DNA of 39,091 nt, taken from positions 1-39,091 of the IMG/VR virus record IMGVR_UViG_3300045998_000082; one strand, given 5' to 3'. Below, in pieces: positions 24,131-32,362 of this stretch; positions within the stretch are counted from its first letter, which is position 1, and each line of letters begins with the position of its first letter. A model generated the notes under the pieces. The model searched no databases. It was not told the DNA's origin and saw nothing but the letters and a program-made list of their open reading frames with translations. The translations under genes and the position numbers were made by a program. The stretch comes from a virus.

Positions 24131-25027
24131 TCAGTAGGCCGGCTCGAAGACGACGGTACACATCCCGGTGGGAGCGGATGTCCACGTACCGGTGAAGAAT
24201 ATGGCGACGTTGTTCTGCCCACCCCGAGTCAGGACATCCTTGGGCGGGTCAAGAGACCCGTCTGCCGGATCGTGCGACACGATGTTTCCGTTTGCGTGGG
24301 TCACCACGTTGGTGCCCGGCAGCATGCGGACCGAGCCGGGCCATCGCAGCGCCACCTCGACCTGCGTCGAACTCACGTACCGCTTGAACACGAACTCCGA
24401 CTCAGGAGTGCTCGCGAGGGCCGCCACGAAGTTGTCCGCTGTCTCGGCGGCGGTGGCACCCTTGCGGAACTGGAGGTGTGATGTGGGGGTGGCTGCGGCG
24501 TTGATCGCCGTCCACGTGGTCGATCCCATCGTGATCGTGGCCGTGTCCCCATATCCGGCCGGGACCTGGAAGTTCAGCCTGGCGAGGGCGAAGGTCGGGG
24601 CCATGCGTTGGGAGCCGCGAGACGCCCCCGTGGGTAGCGGGAGGACGCCCAGCGGCGAACTCGCGAGGTTGACCGAGACGTTGTTGCCCGCCGTCGCGGA
24701 GTTCGTGAACCCGATGCTGCTCACGGGGTTGTAGTACGGCTCACCGGGCGCGCCGAAGGCGGCGTACTCGCCGATCAGGGTGCAGACCCACCCGAACGTG
24801 CCCGTGCCGGTTCCCTTGTCCTGCTGGGTCGCGATGACGTCTACGACGCGCGTCCCCGCCGGCACCCAGAACGGCACGAAGTAGGTCGCGGGAGTGGTCC
24901 CCGGGGTGGGCACCCGCAGAAACGTGTAGCGGGACGTGGACCTCCGGTTCTTGGGGTCCACGCCCCTCGCGTGCCCCGGCAGCGCCAGGGCTGCTGCGAC
25001 GAGGCACGCAAGGAGCGCGCGGATCAT
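24131..25027 (-). CDS. Secreted-type structural protein, related to the upstream gene (copy B)
   Basis: A 298-residue protein with AGGGGAC before ATG 25027. It begins with a signal-peptide-like stretch (MIR, ALLACLVAAALALP, GHARG) followed by VDPKNRRSTSRYTF, nearly the same motif as in the adjacent gene (VDPENKRSTSRYMI), and both end VxxxFEPxY (VVFEPAY here). In between are beta-rich, Thr/Ala/Gly-rich blocks, including a shared LPTGASRGSQRMAP / LPSGGTRPVIQKTA region. The pair therefore looks like an ancient duplication. Directly after the capsid gene, a decoration or head-fibre role would be expected, yet the signal peptide argues for export. Family not recognised. Confidence 0.68.
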   Translation of the reverse strand: MIRALLACLVAAALALPGHARGVDPKNRRSTSRYTFLRVPTPGTTPATYFVPFWVPAGTRVVDVIATQQDKGTGTGTFGWVCTLIGEYAAFGAPGEPYYNPVSSIGFTNSATAGNNVSVNLASSPLGVLPLPTGASRGSQRMAPTFALARLNFQVPAGYGDTATITMGSTTWTAINAAATPTSHLQFRKGATAAETADNFVAALASTPESEFVFKRYVSSTQVEVALRWPGSVRMLPGTNVVTHANGNIVSHDPADGSLDPPKDVLTRGGQNNVAIFFTGTWTSAPTGMCTVVFEPAY

Positions 25028-25036
25028 GGCAGTCCC

Positions 25037-25858
25037 CTAGTACGACGGCTCGAAGTACAGCGACACGACTCCGGTCACCGCGGGGCTGTAGGAGCCGGTG
25101 ATGTCGATGGTGACGGTGACGATCTCGCCGCCGGCCGACTTGAAGTCCAGCCCTCCGGTCAGGTTCGCGCCCGAGACCACGAACCCCGATCCGCTCTCGG
25201 CGAGGCCGAGCGCGTTGCCGGCCGACCCGGTGTTGCGCGCCACGATGGTCTGCGCCGCGCCGGCCCCGCGTGCGATGCACGGAGACGACGGGTGGTTGTT
25301 GACGAGGGCCTGAAGGGCGAGTCCATCGGCGTTCTCATCCGCTCCGATGTTGAACTCCAGGAGACCCGTCGCGCCGCTGGTCTTCGCGGTGTACGTGATC
25401 CCGCAGATCGTCGTCGTCTCGTTGTTCGAGAGGGCGGCCTGCACCGTGACGGTGCCCGAGGCGTTCGCCGTCTTCTGTATGACGGGTCTCGTTCCCCCGG
25501 ACGGGAGCGACAGGGCGCGGAGCGGTGACGCCGCGGTGTTCGTGACCTTGCTGGACCCGGCGGCCTGGGTGAACCCGCCGTTGGTTGAGGTCAGGGCGTT
25601 GCCCGCCTTCTTGGGGATCGCCACCCAGCTCGTCCCGCCCGTGCCGGCGGACGCCTGGGCCACGACCACGTCGCGGAGGATCATGCCCGGAGGCAGGACC
25701 CCCACCAGTGCGTCCGTGATGTCGGAGGTCGTGGCACTGAAGGTGTAGTTCATGATCATGTAACGTGATGTGGACCGCTTGTTCTCCGGGTCCACCGCGC
25801 TCACGTGGGAGGCACCCGCCAGCAGGGCGAGTGCGAGGATCAGGCGCAGGGTCTTCAT
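25037..25858 (-). CDS. Secreted-type structural protein, related to the downstream gene (copy A)
   Basis: A 273-residue protein. ATG 25858 is preferred over ATG 25870 because GGAG sits 6 nt upstream of the former and the signal peptide then starts cleanly: MKTLR, LILALALLAGAS, HVSA, with cleavage likely before VDPEN. The mature start VDPENKRSTSRYMIMNYTF and the end VVSLYFEPSY match copy B (24131-25027). Two Cys (TICGITY, SPCIAR) could pair in the periplasm. It lies between the capsid gene, from which a perfect hairpin (25881-25911) separates it, and copy B. Decoration protein, head fibre, or exported factor are all open. Confidence 0.68.
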   Translation of the reverse strand: MKTLRLILALALLAGASHVSAVDPENKRSTSRYMIMNYTFSATTSDITDALVGVLPPGMILRDVVVAQASAGTGGTSWVAIPKKAGNALTSTNGGFTQAAGSSKVTNTAASPLRALSLPSGGTRPVIQKTANASGTVTVQAALSNNETTTICGITYTAKTSGATGLLEFNIGADENADGLALQALVNNHPSSPCIARGAGAAQTIVARNTGSAGNALGLAESGSGFVVSGANLTGGLDFKSAGGEIVTVTIDITGSYSPAVTGVVSLYFEPSY

Positions 25859-25880
25859 GGTCGTCTCCATGACGGGTGGT

Positions 25881-25911
25881 GGGTAGCCCCCGGGTTCACC
25901 GGGGGCTACCC
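25881..25911 (-). terminator. Perfect 13-bp hairpin after the major capsid gene
   Basis: GGGTAGCCCCCGG (25881-25893) pairs perfectly with CCGGGGGCTACCC (25899-25911) around a 5-nt loop, 8 nt after the capsid stop codon. No T-run follows on the minus strand, so it is not a classic intrinsic terminator. Its place matches that of T7 T-phi just after the capsid gene, which lowers expression of downstream tail genes. It may instead stabilise the capsid mRNA 3' end. Confidence 0.65.
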
Positions 25912-25919
25912 GGTCCCGT

Positions 25920-26819
25920 CTAGTTGGTCTCCAGGATGTGGATCCGCCACACCTTGGCGTCCTGGATCCGGACCGAGCCCAGGTCGCACTCGGCGTGGAC
26001 GACGGTGTCGAACCACGTCCCCGGGTCCTCGCCCACCTTCACCGTCACGTCCTGCGTGACGAGGAGGCCCATCGCGTCACGGGTCCACGCGCCGCAGTAG
26101 ATCTGGTCCGGGGGTCCGGCGCTGGCGACGGTGAGCCTGTTGCTCACCAGCCAGGTGAAACCCATCCAGCCCTGCACGATGCCGCCCGCCATGAGCGCCT
26201 TGCCGTTGGTGTAGTCCACGGAGGTGGCCTTGTCGTCGGTGAGCAACTCGGCGACGACGTTGGGCGAGACCGCCAGGAAGACCTCCTCGTCGGGATCGAC
26301 CTCGTTCTCCAGCACCACCTCCCGCAGGTCGCGGAACAGATCGAACGAGGGAGCGATGGCCGCGCCCCCGAGCTGGTTCGCGGCCGGGTGCGCGTTGGAG
26401 TTGCCGGCGCTGTCGAGCGCGTTTGCGAAGAGGGCCGCCACGATCACGTCATCGAATGTACGCCCGACCTGGGCCGCGAATGCGGTGGTCATGGCGGACT
26501 GGGGGTCGGTGATCATGCGGCTCACTTCCGCCCGGGAGTAGGAGTCGGCGGTCCCGTAGTGCGTCGGGACGGCCACCCGGTCGTTGAATGGAGTGTTGGC
26601 AAACGGGGTGGCCGTCCGCTTGCCCGCGTCGGCTCCGACGTTGGTCCTGGCCGTCATGGCACCGCGGGCCCCGACCACGCGGAATGCGTGCTTCTCGGTG
26701 GCTCCCGGCATCTTCTCGGTGACGGTCCGGCGGAACTTGGAGTACTTCTGCTGCGCCAGGTGGATGACGTTCGACTCGAACGTCTTCACGAAGTGGTTCT
26801 GGATCTCGTTGGCTGCCAC
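25920..26819 (-). CDS. Major capsid protein
   Basis: A 299-residue protein from GTG 26819 with GAGGAG upstream. It follows the scaffold gene and has the features of phage capsid family 2-type proteins in podoviruses: MAANEIQNHFVKTFESNVIHLAQQ, a region rich in Arg and Thr (GARGAMTARTNVG), FDDVIVAALFANA, a segment EVDPDEEVFLAVSPNVVAELLTDDKATSVDY typical of the HK97-fold backbone, and a final DLGSVRIQDAKVWRIHILETN beta strand. It assembles on the scaffold into the head shell. Hairpins lie on both sides of this gene, suggesting expression control. Confidence 0.87.
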   Translation of the reverse strand: MAANEIQNHFVKTFESNVIHLAQQKYSKFRRTVTEKMPGATEKHAFRVVGARGAMTARTNVGADAGKRTATPFANTPFNDRVAVPTHYGTADSYSRAEVSRMITDPQSAMTTAFAAQVGRTFDDVIVAALFANALDSAGNSNAHPAANQLGGAAIAPSFDLFRDLREVVLENEVDPDEEVFLAVSPNVVAELLTDDKATSVDYTNGKALMAGGIVQGWMGFTWLVSNRLTVASAGPPDQIYCGAWTRDAMGLLVTQDVTVKVGEDPGTWFDTVVHAECDLGSVRIQDAKVWRIHILETN

Positions 26820-26841
26820 GGTGGCTCCTCTGGTGCCCGCA

Positions 26842-26873
26842 CTCGCGGGCGACGGGTTAGGTCGCCGCGAGTA
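26842..26873 (-). promoter_or_regulatory. Long hairpin in the leader of the capsid gene
   Basis: In the 175-nt gap between scaffold and capsid genes, ACTCGCGGGCGAC (26842-26854) pairs with GTCGCCGCGAGT (26862-26873) around a 7-nt loop, 12 pairs with one bulged G. On the minus strand it ends about 22 nt before the capsid start, just ahead of the GAGGAG site. The rest of the gap holds an 11-nt palindrome CTAGCGGCTAG (26945-26955) and a weaker inverted repeat TGGAGC/GCTCCA near 26902-26929. I see no convincing promoter. RNA processing, mRNA protection or partial termination are options. Confidence 0.55.
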
Positions 26874-26994
26874 GTCCAGGCGAGGAGCCCGGGTTCGCGC
26901 TTGGAGCTTCGCCCGCTCCCGAGGCTCCAGGGCGGTGCAGGGGCCTAGCGGCTAGTCCTGCGACCCCGGATGTTACCCACAGGCTACCAGACCC

Positions 26995-27816
26995 TCACCC
27001 TGGCGGATACTCCATGGCGGCGAGTTCGAGGTCCCGCTGGATGAGGTACTCGGTCCGGCCGGGGTTGATCGACCGGTCCCAGAACTCCTTCTGGGCACGC
27101 AACTCGGACCGGGCCGCCTTCGCCTCGGCTGGCGACAGCCGGGAGGGTGCGCCGTCCCGCTGTCCGCTCACCGGGGACGCCTCGACTCCGAGACTCTTCC
27201 CCAGCCCAGCGAGCCAGCGGGCCACCTCGGCCGACACCTGACCCGAGGCGAGTTGCCGGCGCAGGGACTCGGGGGCCCCCGTCTTATCGGCTGCGATGCG
27301 GGCCGCCTGCATGCGCTCCTCGTAGGCGACGCCCCAGTCCCGGCGCAGCCCCGCCTGCTCGTTCTGCAGGGCGGTCGCCATGGACGCACGGGCCGCCGCG
27401 CGCTCCTCATACTCGGCCTTGAACTGCGCCTGCGTCAGCCCCAGCTTCCACGCCTTGGAGCGCAGTTCCTTCACCTCCTCGTCGGGGAGCGGCACGTCGG
27501 CCTTCAGGGCCTCCAGCTTGTAGCCCTCGGCGTCCTTGGGACGCCCGAGCTTCGACCACACGTGCGGCTCGACCTCTCCGCGCTTCGCCGGATCCTCGGG
27601 CAGGTAGAGCAACTCCGGGGCCGAGCCCTGGAGCTTCTCCAGGAATTCCTTCCGGGACTCGGGGCTCGCGTCCTTGTCCGGCACGCGGATGGATCGGCCC
27701 ACCAGCGATTTCGTTTCCACGAACGCCTTGGCGAGCGTGGCGGGGTCGGCGAAGGTCTGCAGGCTCGGGTCGCCCTGCAGTTCGGGGGGCAGTGATGCCA
27801 GGAACTCGTTTGCCAT
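26995..27816 (-). CDS. Capsid scaffolding protein
   Basis: A 273-residue acidic, helical protein with AAGGAG before ATG 27816, directly upstream of the capsid gene. It shows the podoviral scaffold pattern: DPATLAKAFVETKSLVGRSIRVPDKDASPESRKEFLEKL, then KLGRPKDAEGYKL, VKELRSKAWKLGLTQAQFKAEYEE, an Ala/Arg/Glu-rich coiled region, and a basic C-terminal stretch that contacts the capsid protein in related phages. It directs procapsid assembly and then leaves. The order portal, small protein, scaffold, capsid is standard. Confidence 0.86.
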   Translation of the reverse strand: MANEFLASLPPELQGDPSLQTFADPATLAKAFVETKSLVGRSIRVPDKDASPESRKEFLEKLQGSAPELLYLPEDPAKRGEVEPHVWSKLGRPKDAEGYKLEALKADVPLPDEEVKELRSKAWKLGLTQAQFKAEYEERAAARASMATALQNEQAGLRRDWGVAYEERMQAARIAADKTGAPESLRRQLASGQVSAEVARWLAGLGKSLGVEASPVSGQRDGAPSRLSPAEAKAARSELRAQKEFWDRSINPGRTEYLIQRDLELAAMEYPPG

Positions 27817-27819
27817 GAG

Positions 27820-28068
27820 CTACTCCTTGGGTCGGCGCATGAGGTCTCGGATGTCGCGCATCACGCGCACGACCTCTCGGGCGCCGAGGTTGAATGCGGT
27901 CTCCTCGGGGGTATCTCCCATGAGGTCCCCGTTGAAGAACCGAGCCTCCAAGTACGATACCAACTCCCCGCCATCCGGGGAGGCCAGCAGTCGGCCGAGT
28001 CCGGCGTGCGCCTCGATGAACTCGCGGCGGATCTCTTCGATCCGCTGCGAGCGGAAGGGTGCGCTCAC
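27820..28068 (-). CDS. Small hypothetical protein between portal and scaffold
   Basis: An 82-residue protein from GTG 28068 (GTGA overlap with the portal gene). Charged and helical: SAPFRSQRIEEIRREFIEAH, an RLLASPDGGELVSYLEARFF middle and a basic end VMRDIRDLMRRPKE. Many podoviruses carry a small gene in this slot. Function unknown; translation is probably coupled to the portal. Confidence 0.62.
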   Translation of the reverse strand: MSAPFRSQRIEEIRREFIEAHAGLGRLLASPDGGELVSYLEARFFNGDLMGDTPEETAFNLGAREVVRVMRDIRDLMRRPKE

Positions 28069-29789
28069 GGAACGACGCCCCCGGCCGGGTTGAGAGCACG
28101 GACCGGTTCCTGCGGGAAGGCGCTGGCCTGGACCGCGGCCCCGTTTGCCTTGGCCGCCGACGCGGCGGCTGCGGCCTCGTCCTTCGACGCCTGGGCCTGG
28201 GCCATCCGCATTTGCATCGCCTGCTCCTCGCGAGCCATTTCCTCCACTCGCGCCTTCGAGCGCAGCACACCGGTCGGTGCCCCGAGGAGACCGAAGACCT
28301 GGCGGACGCACTCCTCGTCATCGAACGCTTTGGGACCGCGGGTGAACCCCATTTTCAGCAGCCCCGCCACGAAGGCCGCGCCGCGCTCCAGCCCGGCGAC
28401 ATCATCGAGGCGGCGGGACCTCGCAATCGCTCCCATGAACTTCACTCGGAACCCGGCTTTCGCCCGCAGCGCCTTGTCCGGTGCCTTGCCGAAACGACCG
28501 GCCCGGAACAGAGCCCGGTACGCCTGCTCCAGCATCGGCGTGAGGTACTCCGCCATGAGTCGGGCGAGCACGGGGCCCAGCAGCTTCAACATGATGTCGT
28601 ACCTGATCTGCACCTCGGTCGCGGTCATCTGCGGCGAGTCCTTCAGCTCCAGCTGGTCCTCCCGGAAGAGGCGACGGAGTTCCTGCCGCTGCTCCTCCAG
28701 GGTCATCATCCCCACGTCGAACCTGGACTGCACTCCCTTGTCGAGTGCCTCGATATCCTCCATGCGCTCGACCATGGTGATGCCGCCCGGCCGGCGGTCC
28801 AGTTCGGACAGCATCCCGCGCTCGGTCGCCTTGGTGGGAGGATCCACGTCGAGGGCCGCGCGCGTCATCACCAGTTCAACGTAGGCGTTGAGGCCCTTCG
28901 TGTGGGGCAGGGCCAGGTGGCCGAGCCCGCGCCCCCAGCGGCTACCGGGAACCCGGTCGTACCGGGCGATGTAGACCGGGAAGTCATAGTAGCCGCCCTC
29001 CTCGCCGAGTTGCTCGCCGGTCTCCCGCAGGAAGTAGCAGTACCCGTAGGGACGTTTCTCGGGCAGCAGGACGAGCGGCTCCTCGCCCTCGGGGGACTCC
29101 CTGTACTCGTCGCGCTCCCACACACAGAACACCACGTCGATGCGCTGGGACGCGGCGGTCTTGGCCCGCTCGCGGATGTGGTCCGGGACGGACCCAGGGT
29201 TCTCCTCGTCCTCGAACCTCTCCAGGATCTGGCCCGGCGTCCAGGCGATCACCCGGTAGAACCGCATGATCCGGCCCCTGTGATCCTCCTCGAACTCCAC
29301 CTCCTTGATGGGCACGGACGTGAAATCCAGCGAGTCATACTCGCCCGCGTCGTTGGTCCGGGCCTCCAGCACGGTGACCGTGTTCCCCAGGCCGATGTAC
29401 TCGGGATAGGCGCTCGACGCCTCGCCGTTGAAATCGCTCTTCTCCAGTTCGCCGAAGAGCTGATCGCTGTTCTTCTCCAGCCACTTCCGGCACTCGTCGT
29501 CCTCCTGCAGCTCGGGGTCCTCCCATTCCAGGAGGGCCCACTTGACTCCGGGTGGAGTGATCGAGACGTGGACGTGGCTGGCGAGTTTCGCGAGCGCCAC
29601 CGGGGCCGTGAAATCCCACACGTCGGGATCCTTCCAGGTGGCCTCGCCTTCCGACTTCTTGCGGGTGAGGTTGGCGTCCCCCACGCGCAGCATGATGTAC
29701 TTCTCGATGTCCACCAGGGACGAGCGGAAGGACGTGGAGTCGGCCCACAGTTGCTCGAAGCGGTTGCGAAGCTTGACGGTGTCGGCCAT
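28065..29789 (-). CDS. Portal protein (podoviral head-tail connector)
   Basis: A 574-residue protein with GGAGG before ATG 29789. It matches the Head-tail_con family of T7-like portals: the N-terminal RNRFEQLWADSTSFRSSLVDIEKYIMLR, WDFTAPVALAKLASHVHVSITPPGVKW, the DFNGEASSAYPEYIGLGNTVTVLEA segment, YIARYDRVPGSRWGRGLGHLALPHTKGLN, and a C-terminal Met/Gln/Ala-rich helical tail (EEMAREEQAMQMRMAQAQASK). Twelve copies form the portal ring through which DNA is packaged. Length is near the family norm (about 530-560). It follows the terminase genes. Confidence 0.92.
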   Translation of the reverse strand: MADTVKLRNRFEQLWADSTSFRSSLVDIEKYIMLRVGDANLTRKKSEGEATWKDPDVWDFTAPVALAKLASHVHVSITPPGVKWALLEWEDPELQEDDECRKWLEKNSDQLFGELEKSDFNGEASSAYPEYIGLGNTVTVLEARTNDAGEYDSLDFTSVPIKEVEFEEDHRGRIMRFYRVIAWTPGQILERFEDEENPGSVPDHIRERAKTAASQRIDVVFCVWERDEYRESPEGEEPLVLLPEKRPYGYCYFLRETGEQLGEEGGYYDFPVYIARYDRVPGSRWGRGLGHLALPHTKGLNAYVELVMTRAALDVDPPTKATERGMLSELDRRPGGITMVERMEDIEALDKGVQSRFDVGMMTLEEQRQELRRLFREDQLELKDSPQMTATEVQIRYDIMLKLLGPVLARLMAEYLTPMLEQAYRALFRAGRFGKAPDKALRAKAGFRVKFMGAIARSRRLDDVAGLERGAAFVAGLLKMGFTRGPKAFDDEECVRQVFGLLGAPTGVLRSKARVEEMAREEQAMQMRMAQAQASKDEAAAAASAAKANGAAVQASAFPQEPVRALNPAGGVVP

Positions 29790-29792
29790 GGG

Positions 29793-31217
29793 TTACCTCC
29801 CGAGGGCGCTGCGGGTGCGGAACGGCGCCTTCACGCGCCGGGGCGGGCCGGCACCGTGGAGGGCGGCGCGGTCCTCACCCAGCCCCACCGCCAGGTACTG
29901 GAGCGCCTCGGCCACGTGCGAGAACTGGTCCTTCACCGGGGCGTCGCGGAACCGCTCGGTGGGACCGGAGATCTGGATGCGCTGGAGGCAGTACCCGCCA
30001 GCCTGCGCTTTGCGTAGCACCCTGCACCTCGGGTGGATGATGATGCGTGGGCGAGCCCGCATCGTCAGTTCGCGCAGCATCACGCCCACCGCCTCGCGGC
30101 GCCGCGTCCAGTCGTTGGTAGGGGCCGGCGAGAGTGGCAGTCCGGCAGCGGCGAGCACCTCGTAGGCCGTACGCTCGTCCGTCTGGGACCGTTGCTCGCC
30201 GGCCGGGTCGCCCCATCCACTCACGGTGGCCGCAGGGTACTCCGAGCGCAGCTTGCGAGCCAACTCCCGGGCGAAGGTCACGGCTCCAAGCTCGCGCGCC
30301 ACAAACTCGTCGAACACCCGGACCTGGCTGTCCACCGGATCCCTCACCGCCATCACCGCGGCCGGCGTCAGTCCGAAATCCATCCCGACGAGGATCTCCT
30401 GGGTATTCCGTGGGACGTCGAACTCCTGCGTATGCAGGGCGTCCGAGTACTCCGGGTACACGGGCCGGTCGCTCGACACGAACCCGTACTTGCCGTGAAC
30501 GTACACGTCCACCCATTCCTGGCGCATCCCCTGCGAGATCACGTCGTAGTAGTCGGGGTGCAGGTTCGGGAGGTTCTCGGCGCCGGGGTCCCTGCCGCCG
30601 GGTTGGCGGAAGAGTTCCCAGCCCGCCGGGCGCTCCTCCTCGAAAAGACGGTAGAGCCAGTGGTCGGTGTCGCAGGGGTTGGTGTCCATCCATAGCCCGT
30701 ACCAGGTCGGGCCGCCGTCCGACATCGACGGGTAGCGAGGGATGCGCCCCTTGATCAGCTCGAACACCGGCAACCCGACCTCGCGGGCCTCGTTGATCCA
30801 GGCTCCGGTGATCTCCAGGCTCAGAATCTTGGATGCATCAGAGGGCGTGTCGAGCGCCCGGAACAGGATCTCCGCGTGCAGGTCTCGCAGCCGGAACGTC
30901 GCGGCCATATCAGCCTCGCGCCAGGTGCAGAACCGCACGCCGCTGTCCTCCTCGATTTTCGTGATCTCCCGGTCGAACGTGGCCCGTGTGGTGTCCTGCA
31001 GCTCGCGATACGTGTTTCGCACGACGAGCCACCGGGAGCGACGGATCCCGTCCCGCACGCTCGGTTCCTGGGCGAGTGACCGGAGGACTAACTCCCGAAC
31101 GCAGGCGGTGCTCTTACCCGAGCCGAACGGGCCCATCACCAGGCGCACCCCAGCATCCGAGCGACGGAACCGATCTAGGGTGGGGACGGCCGAGTAGTCG
31201 AGCCGCGGGACTGTCAC
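29793..31217 (-). CDS. terL: Terminase large subunit
   Basis: A 474-residue protein from GTG 31217 (GTGA overlap with the small subunit). Walker A is MGPFGSGKST (28-37, Lys35). The Walker B-like region is ILSLEITGAWINEA (131-144) with catalytic-type Glu143. A C-terminal RNase H-fold nuclease starts with VGMDFGLTP, with Asp280 as first metal ligand, and continues to SGWGDPAGEQRSQTDERTAYEVLAAAGL. This is the ATP-driven motor and headful or site-specific nuclease of DNA packaging. Sequence style is of the Terminase_6/PBSX-like set. Translation is coupled to the small subunit. Confidence 0.93.
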   Translation of the reverse strand: MTVPRLDYSAVPTLDRFRRSDAGVRLVMGPFGSGKSTACVRELVLRSLAQEPSVRDGIRRSRWLVVRNTYRELQDTTRATFDREITKIEEDSGVRFCTWREADMAATFRLRDLHAEILFRALDTPSDASKILSLEITGAWINEAREVGLPVFELIKGRIPRYPSMSDGGPTWYGLWMDTNPCDTDHWLYRLFEEERPAGWELFRQPGGRDPGAENLPNLHPDYYDVISQGMRQEWVDVYVHGKYGFVSSDRPVYPEYSDALHTQEFDVPRNTQEILVGMDFGLTPAAVMAVRDPVDSQVRVFDEFVARELGAVTFARELARKLRSEYPAATVSGWGDPAGEQRSQTDERTAYEVLAAAGLPLSPAPTNDWTRRREAVGVMLRELTMRARPRIIIHPRCRVLRKAQAGGYCLQRIQISGPTERFRDAPVKDQFSHVAEALQYLAVGLGEDRAALHGAGPPRRVKAPFRTRSALGR

Positions 31218-31540
31218 TGCGAGGACCCCGGCGACACGACCTGCACCGAGAACACGGCCTCGCTCCCGTCGAGGAGCCCGCCCGACAACTCCACCGCCTG
31301 CGAGGGGCGGCCGAACCCACGCTCCAGCAGGATCTCGCAGGCACTGATCCGGTCCCTCGTCGTCTGGTCTGAAGACTGGGCGATCTGCCAGAGCAGCAGG
31401 AGCACCTTCTCGCCCTGCTCACCGACGAGATCCTTGACCTGGCGCTCGACACCCTTGGGACGCCCGCCGGGGTTGCCGGAGACGCCCGGCAGGTAGTGGC
31501 CGGCGCCGTTGCGTGTTTTCGGCTTGCTCTGAGGAGCCAT
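31214..31540 (-). CDS. Terminase small subunit-like protein (DUF5681 type)
   Basis: A 108-residue protein, ATG 31540. It has the DUF5681-type N-terminus YLPGVSGNPGGRPKGVERQV (residues 16-35) followed by a helical region (EKVLLLLWQIAQSSDQTTRDRISACEILLERGFG), a pattern common in phage genes just before the large terminase. The HTH-like helical part would recognise phage DNA and recruit the large subunit. The stop overlaps the start of terL. Role is from position and motif. Confidence 0.75.
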   Translation of the reverse strand: MAPQSKPKTRNGAGHYLPGVSGNPGGRPKGVERQVKDLVGEQGEKVLLLLWQIAQSSDQTTRDRISACEILLERGFGRPSQAVELSGGLLDGSEAVFSVQVVSPGSSQ

Positions 31541-31552
31541 GCTCCTCGGATA

Positions 31553-31771
31553 CTACCCCGAACGGACGCCCGTGGCACACTCCGGGCACGACGCGCCAGC
31601 AGCCAGTAGACGCGAGTGCGTCTCGCAGAAGTTCCTACCGGGCACCACCACGCGTCGGTGGCGTGGACAGCCGGTGTGGTGGTCGTCGGGACCGAGTCCG
31701 AACGACCCGCAGTCCAGGCAGTGCGGGACCTCCTCATGCCACGTCCGACAGCGCTTGCAGTACTGGGTCAC
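31553..31771 (-). CDS. Small zinc-ribbon-like protein
   Basis: A 72-residue protein from GTG 31771, overlapping the stop of the sigma-like gene. Many Cys and His: CKRC (5-8), CLDC (18-21), a His-rich GPDDHHTGCPRH (27-38), CETH (49-52) and CPEC (62-65), enough for two zinc sites. The 244-residue frame that contains it extends upstream only as a mirror of neighbouring genes. Could help regulate or pack DNA, but no family recognised. Confidence 0.62.
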   Translation of the reverse strand: MTQYCKRCRTWHEEVPHCLDCGSFGLGPDDHHTGCPRHRRVVVPGRNFCETHSRLLAAGASCPECATGVRSG

Positions 31772-32139
31772 GGGTCCACCAGCTCTTTCAGGCGCCGGCA
31801 CGCTTGCCGCTCGATCTGCTCGACCCTGGCCCGGACTATGCCCATCAGGCGACCGATAGCCGCGTTGGTGTGCCCCCCCCGGTCGGCCACGTCGAGGGCG
31901 CAGGTCTCGGGGATGTCCCAGGGGTCTGTCGTCGGCCAGCCGCTCTTGATCGTACCGGCCCGGGTAACGTCCAGGTACAGGTGATACTTGCACGACAGGT
32001 ACAGGCAGGGACGCGGTCCGTTCACGCAGTCGGCTCGCGTCCTGGGCCGCGACTCTTCCATGGCCCGGATAATGTCGGCGAGGGTTGGGTCCGGCCGCGG
32101 TCGCCGGGACTTCACCCGCCAGAGTACTCGGGTCGTCAT
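31768..32139 (-). CDS. Sigma-70 region 4-like DNA-binding regulator
   Basis: A 123-residue protein with GGGAGG before ATG 32139. The C-terminal half (about 78-120) is a sigma region 4-type helix-turn-helix: ETCALDVADRGGHTNAAIGRL, then VRARVEQIERQACRRLKEL, whose 'RVEQIE' helix is the usual recognition helix. The N-terminal half has a conserved-style Cys-rich PRPCLYLSCKYHLYLDV segment (43-58). Such proteins in phages sit beside terminase genes and probably direct or modulate late transcription. It lies near the head of the minus-strand unit, a good place for a late activator. Confidence 0.78.
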   Translation of the reverse strand: MTTRVLWRVKSRRPRPDPTLADIIRAMEESRPRTRADCVNGPRPCLYLSCKYHLYLDVTRAGTIKSGWPTTDPWDIPETCALDVADRGGHTNAAIGRLMGIVRARVEQIERQACRRLKELVDP

Positions 32140-32300
32140 GCCGACCTCCCCGTCGTGACGCCTCTTGGATTCCGGCGTGGAGGTGGGGGCAGGGGCACCC
32201 CCACCGGCATCCCCTCAGTACTGAGCGCGCGAGAGACGATCTGACCGCCCCGGACGAGTGAGTCAAGGCCCCTTCGTTTTTCCTCATGATCGCGGCTCAT
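32136..32300 (-). CDS. Small hypothetical protein at the start of the late unit
   Basis: A 54-residue ORF (MSRDHEEKRRGLDSLVRGG, then a Pro/Arg-rich end). Its stop overlaps the start of the sigma-like gene (ATGA). The start is uncertain: ATG 32300 has AGGAGG only 1 nt before it, too close for that site, but GAGGGG lies 10 nt upstream; a longer version from ATG 32363 has no ribosome site. Reality is supported mostly by the overlap. Function unknown. Confidence 0.45.
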   Translation of the reverse strand: MSRDHEEKRRGLDSLVRGGQIVSRALSTEGMPVGVPLPPPPRRNPRGVTTGRSA

Positions 32301-32362
32301 GCCTCCTGTTCCCCTCGGTGTGCGTCGATTTCCGCCCTGTGCCCCAGCGGTCTCGAGATCCA

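Noticed and set aside
31553-32287. 244-residue ORF upstream of the small terminase
   Set aside because: Most of it mirrors the sigma-like gene; only the last 72 codons from GTG 31771 carry the Cys motifs.
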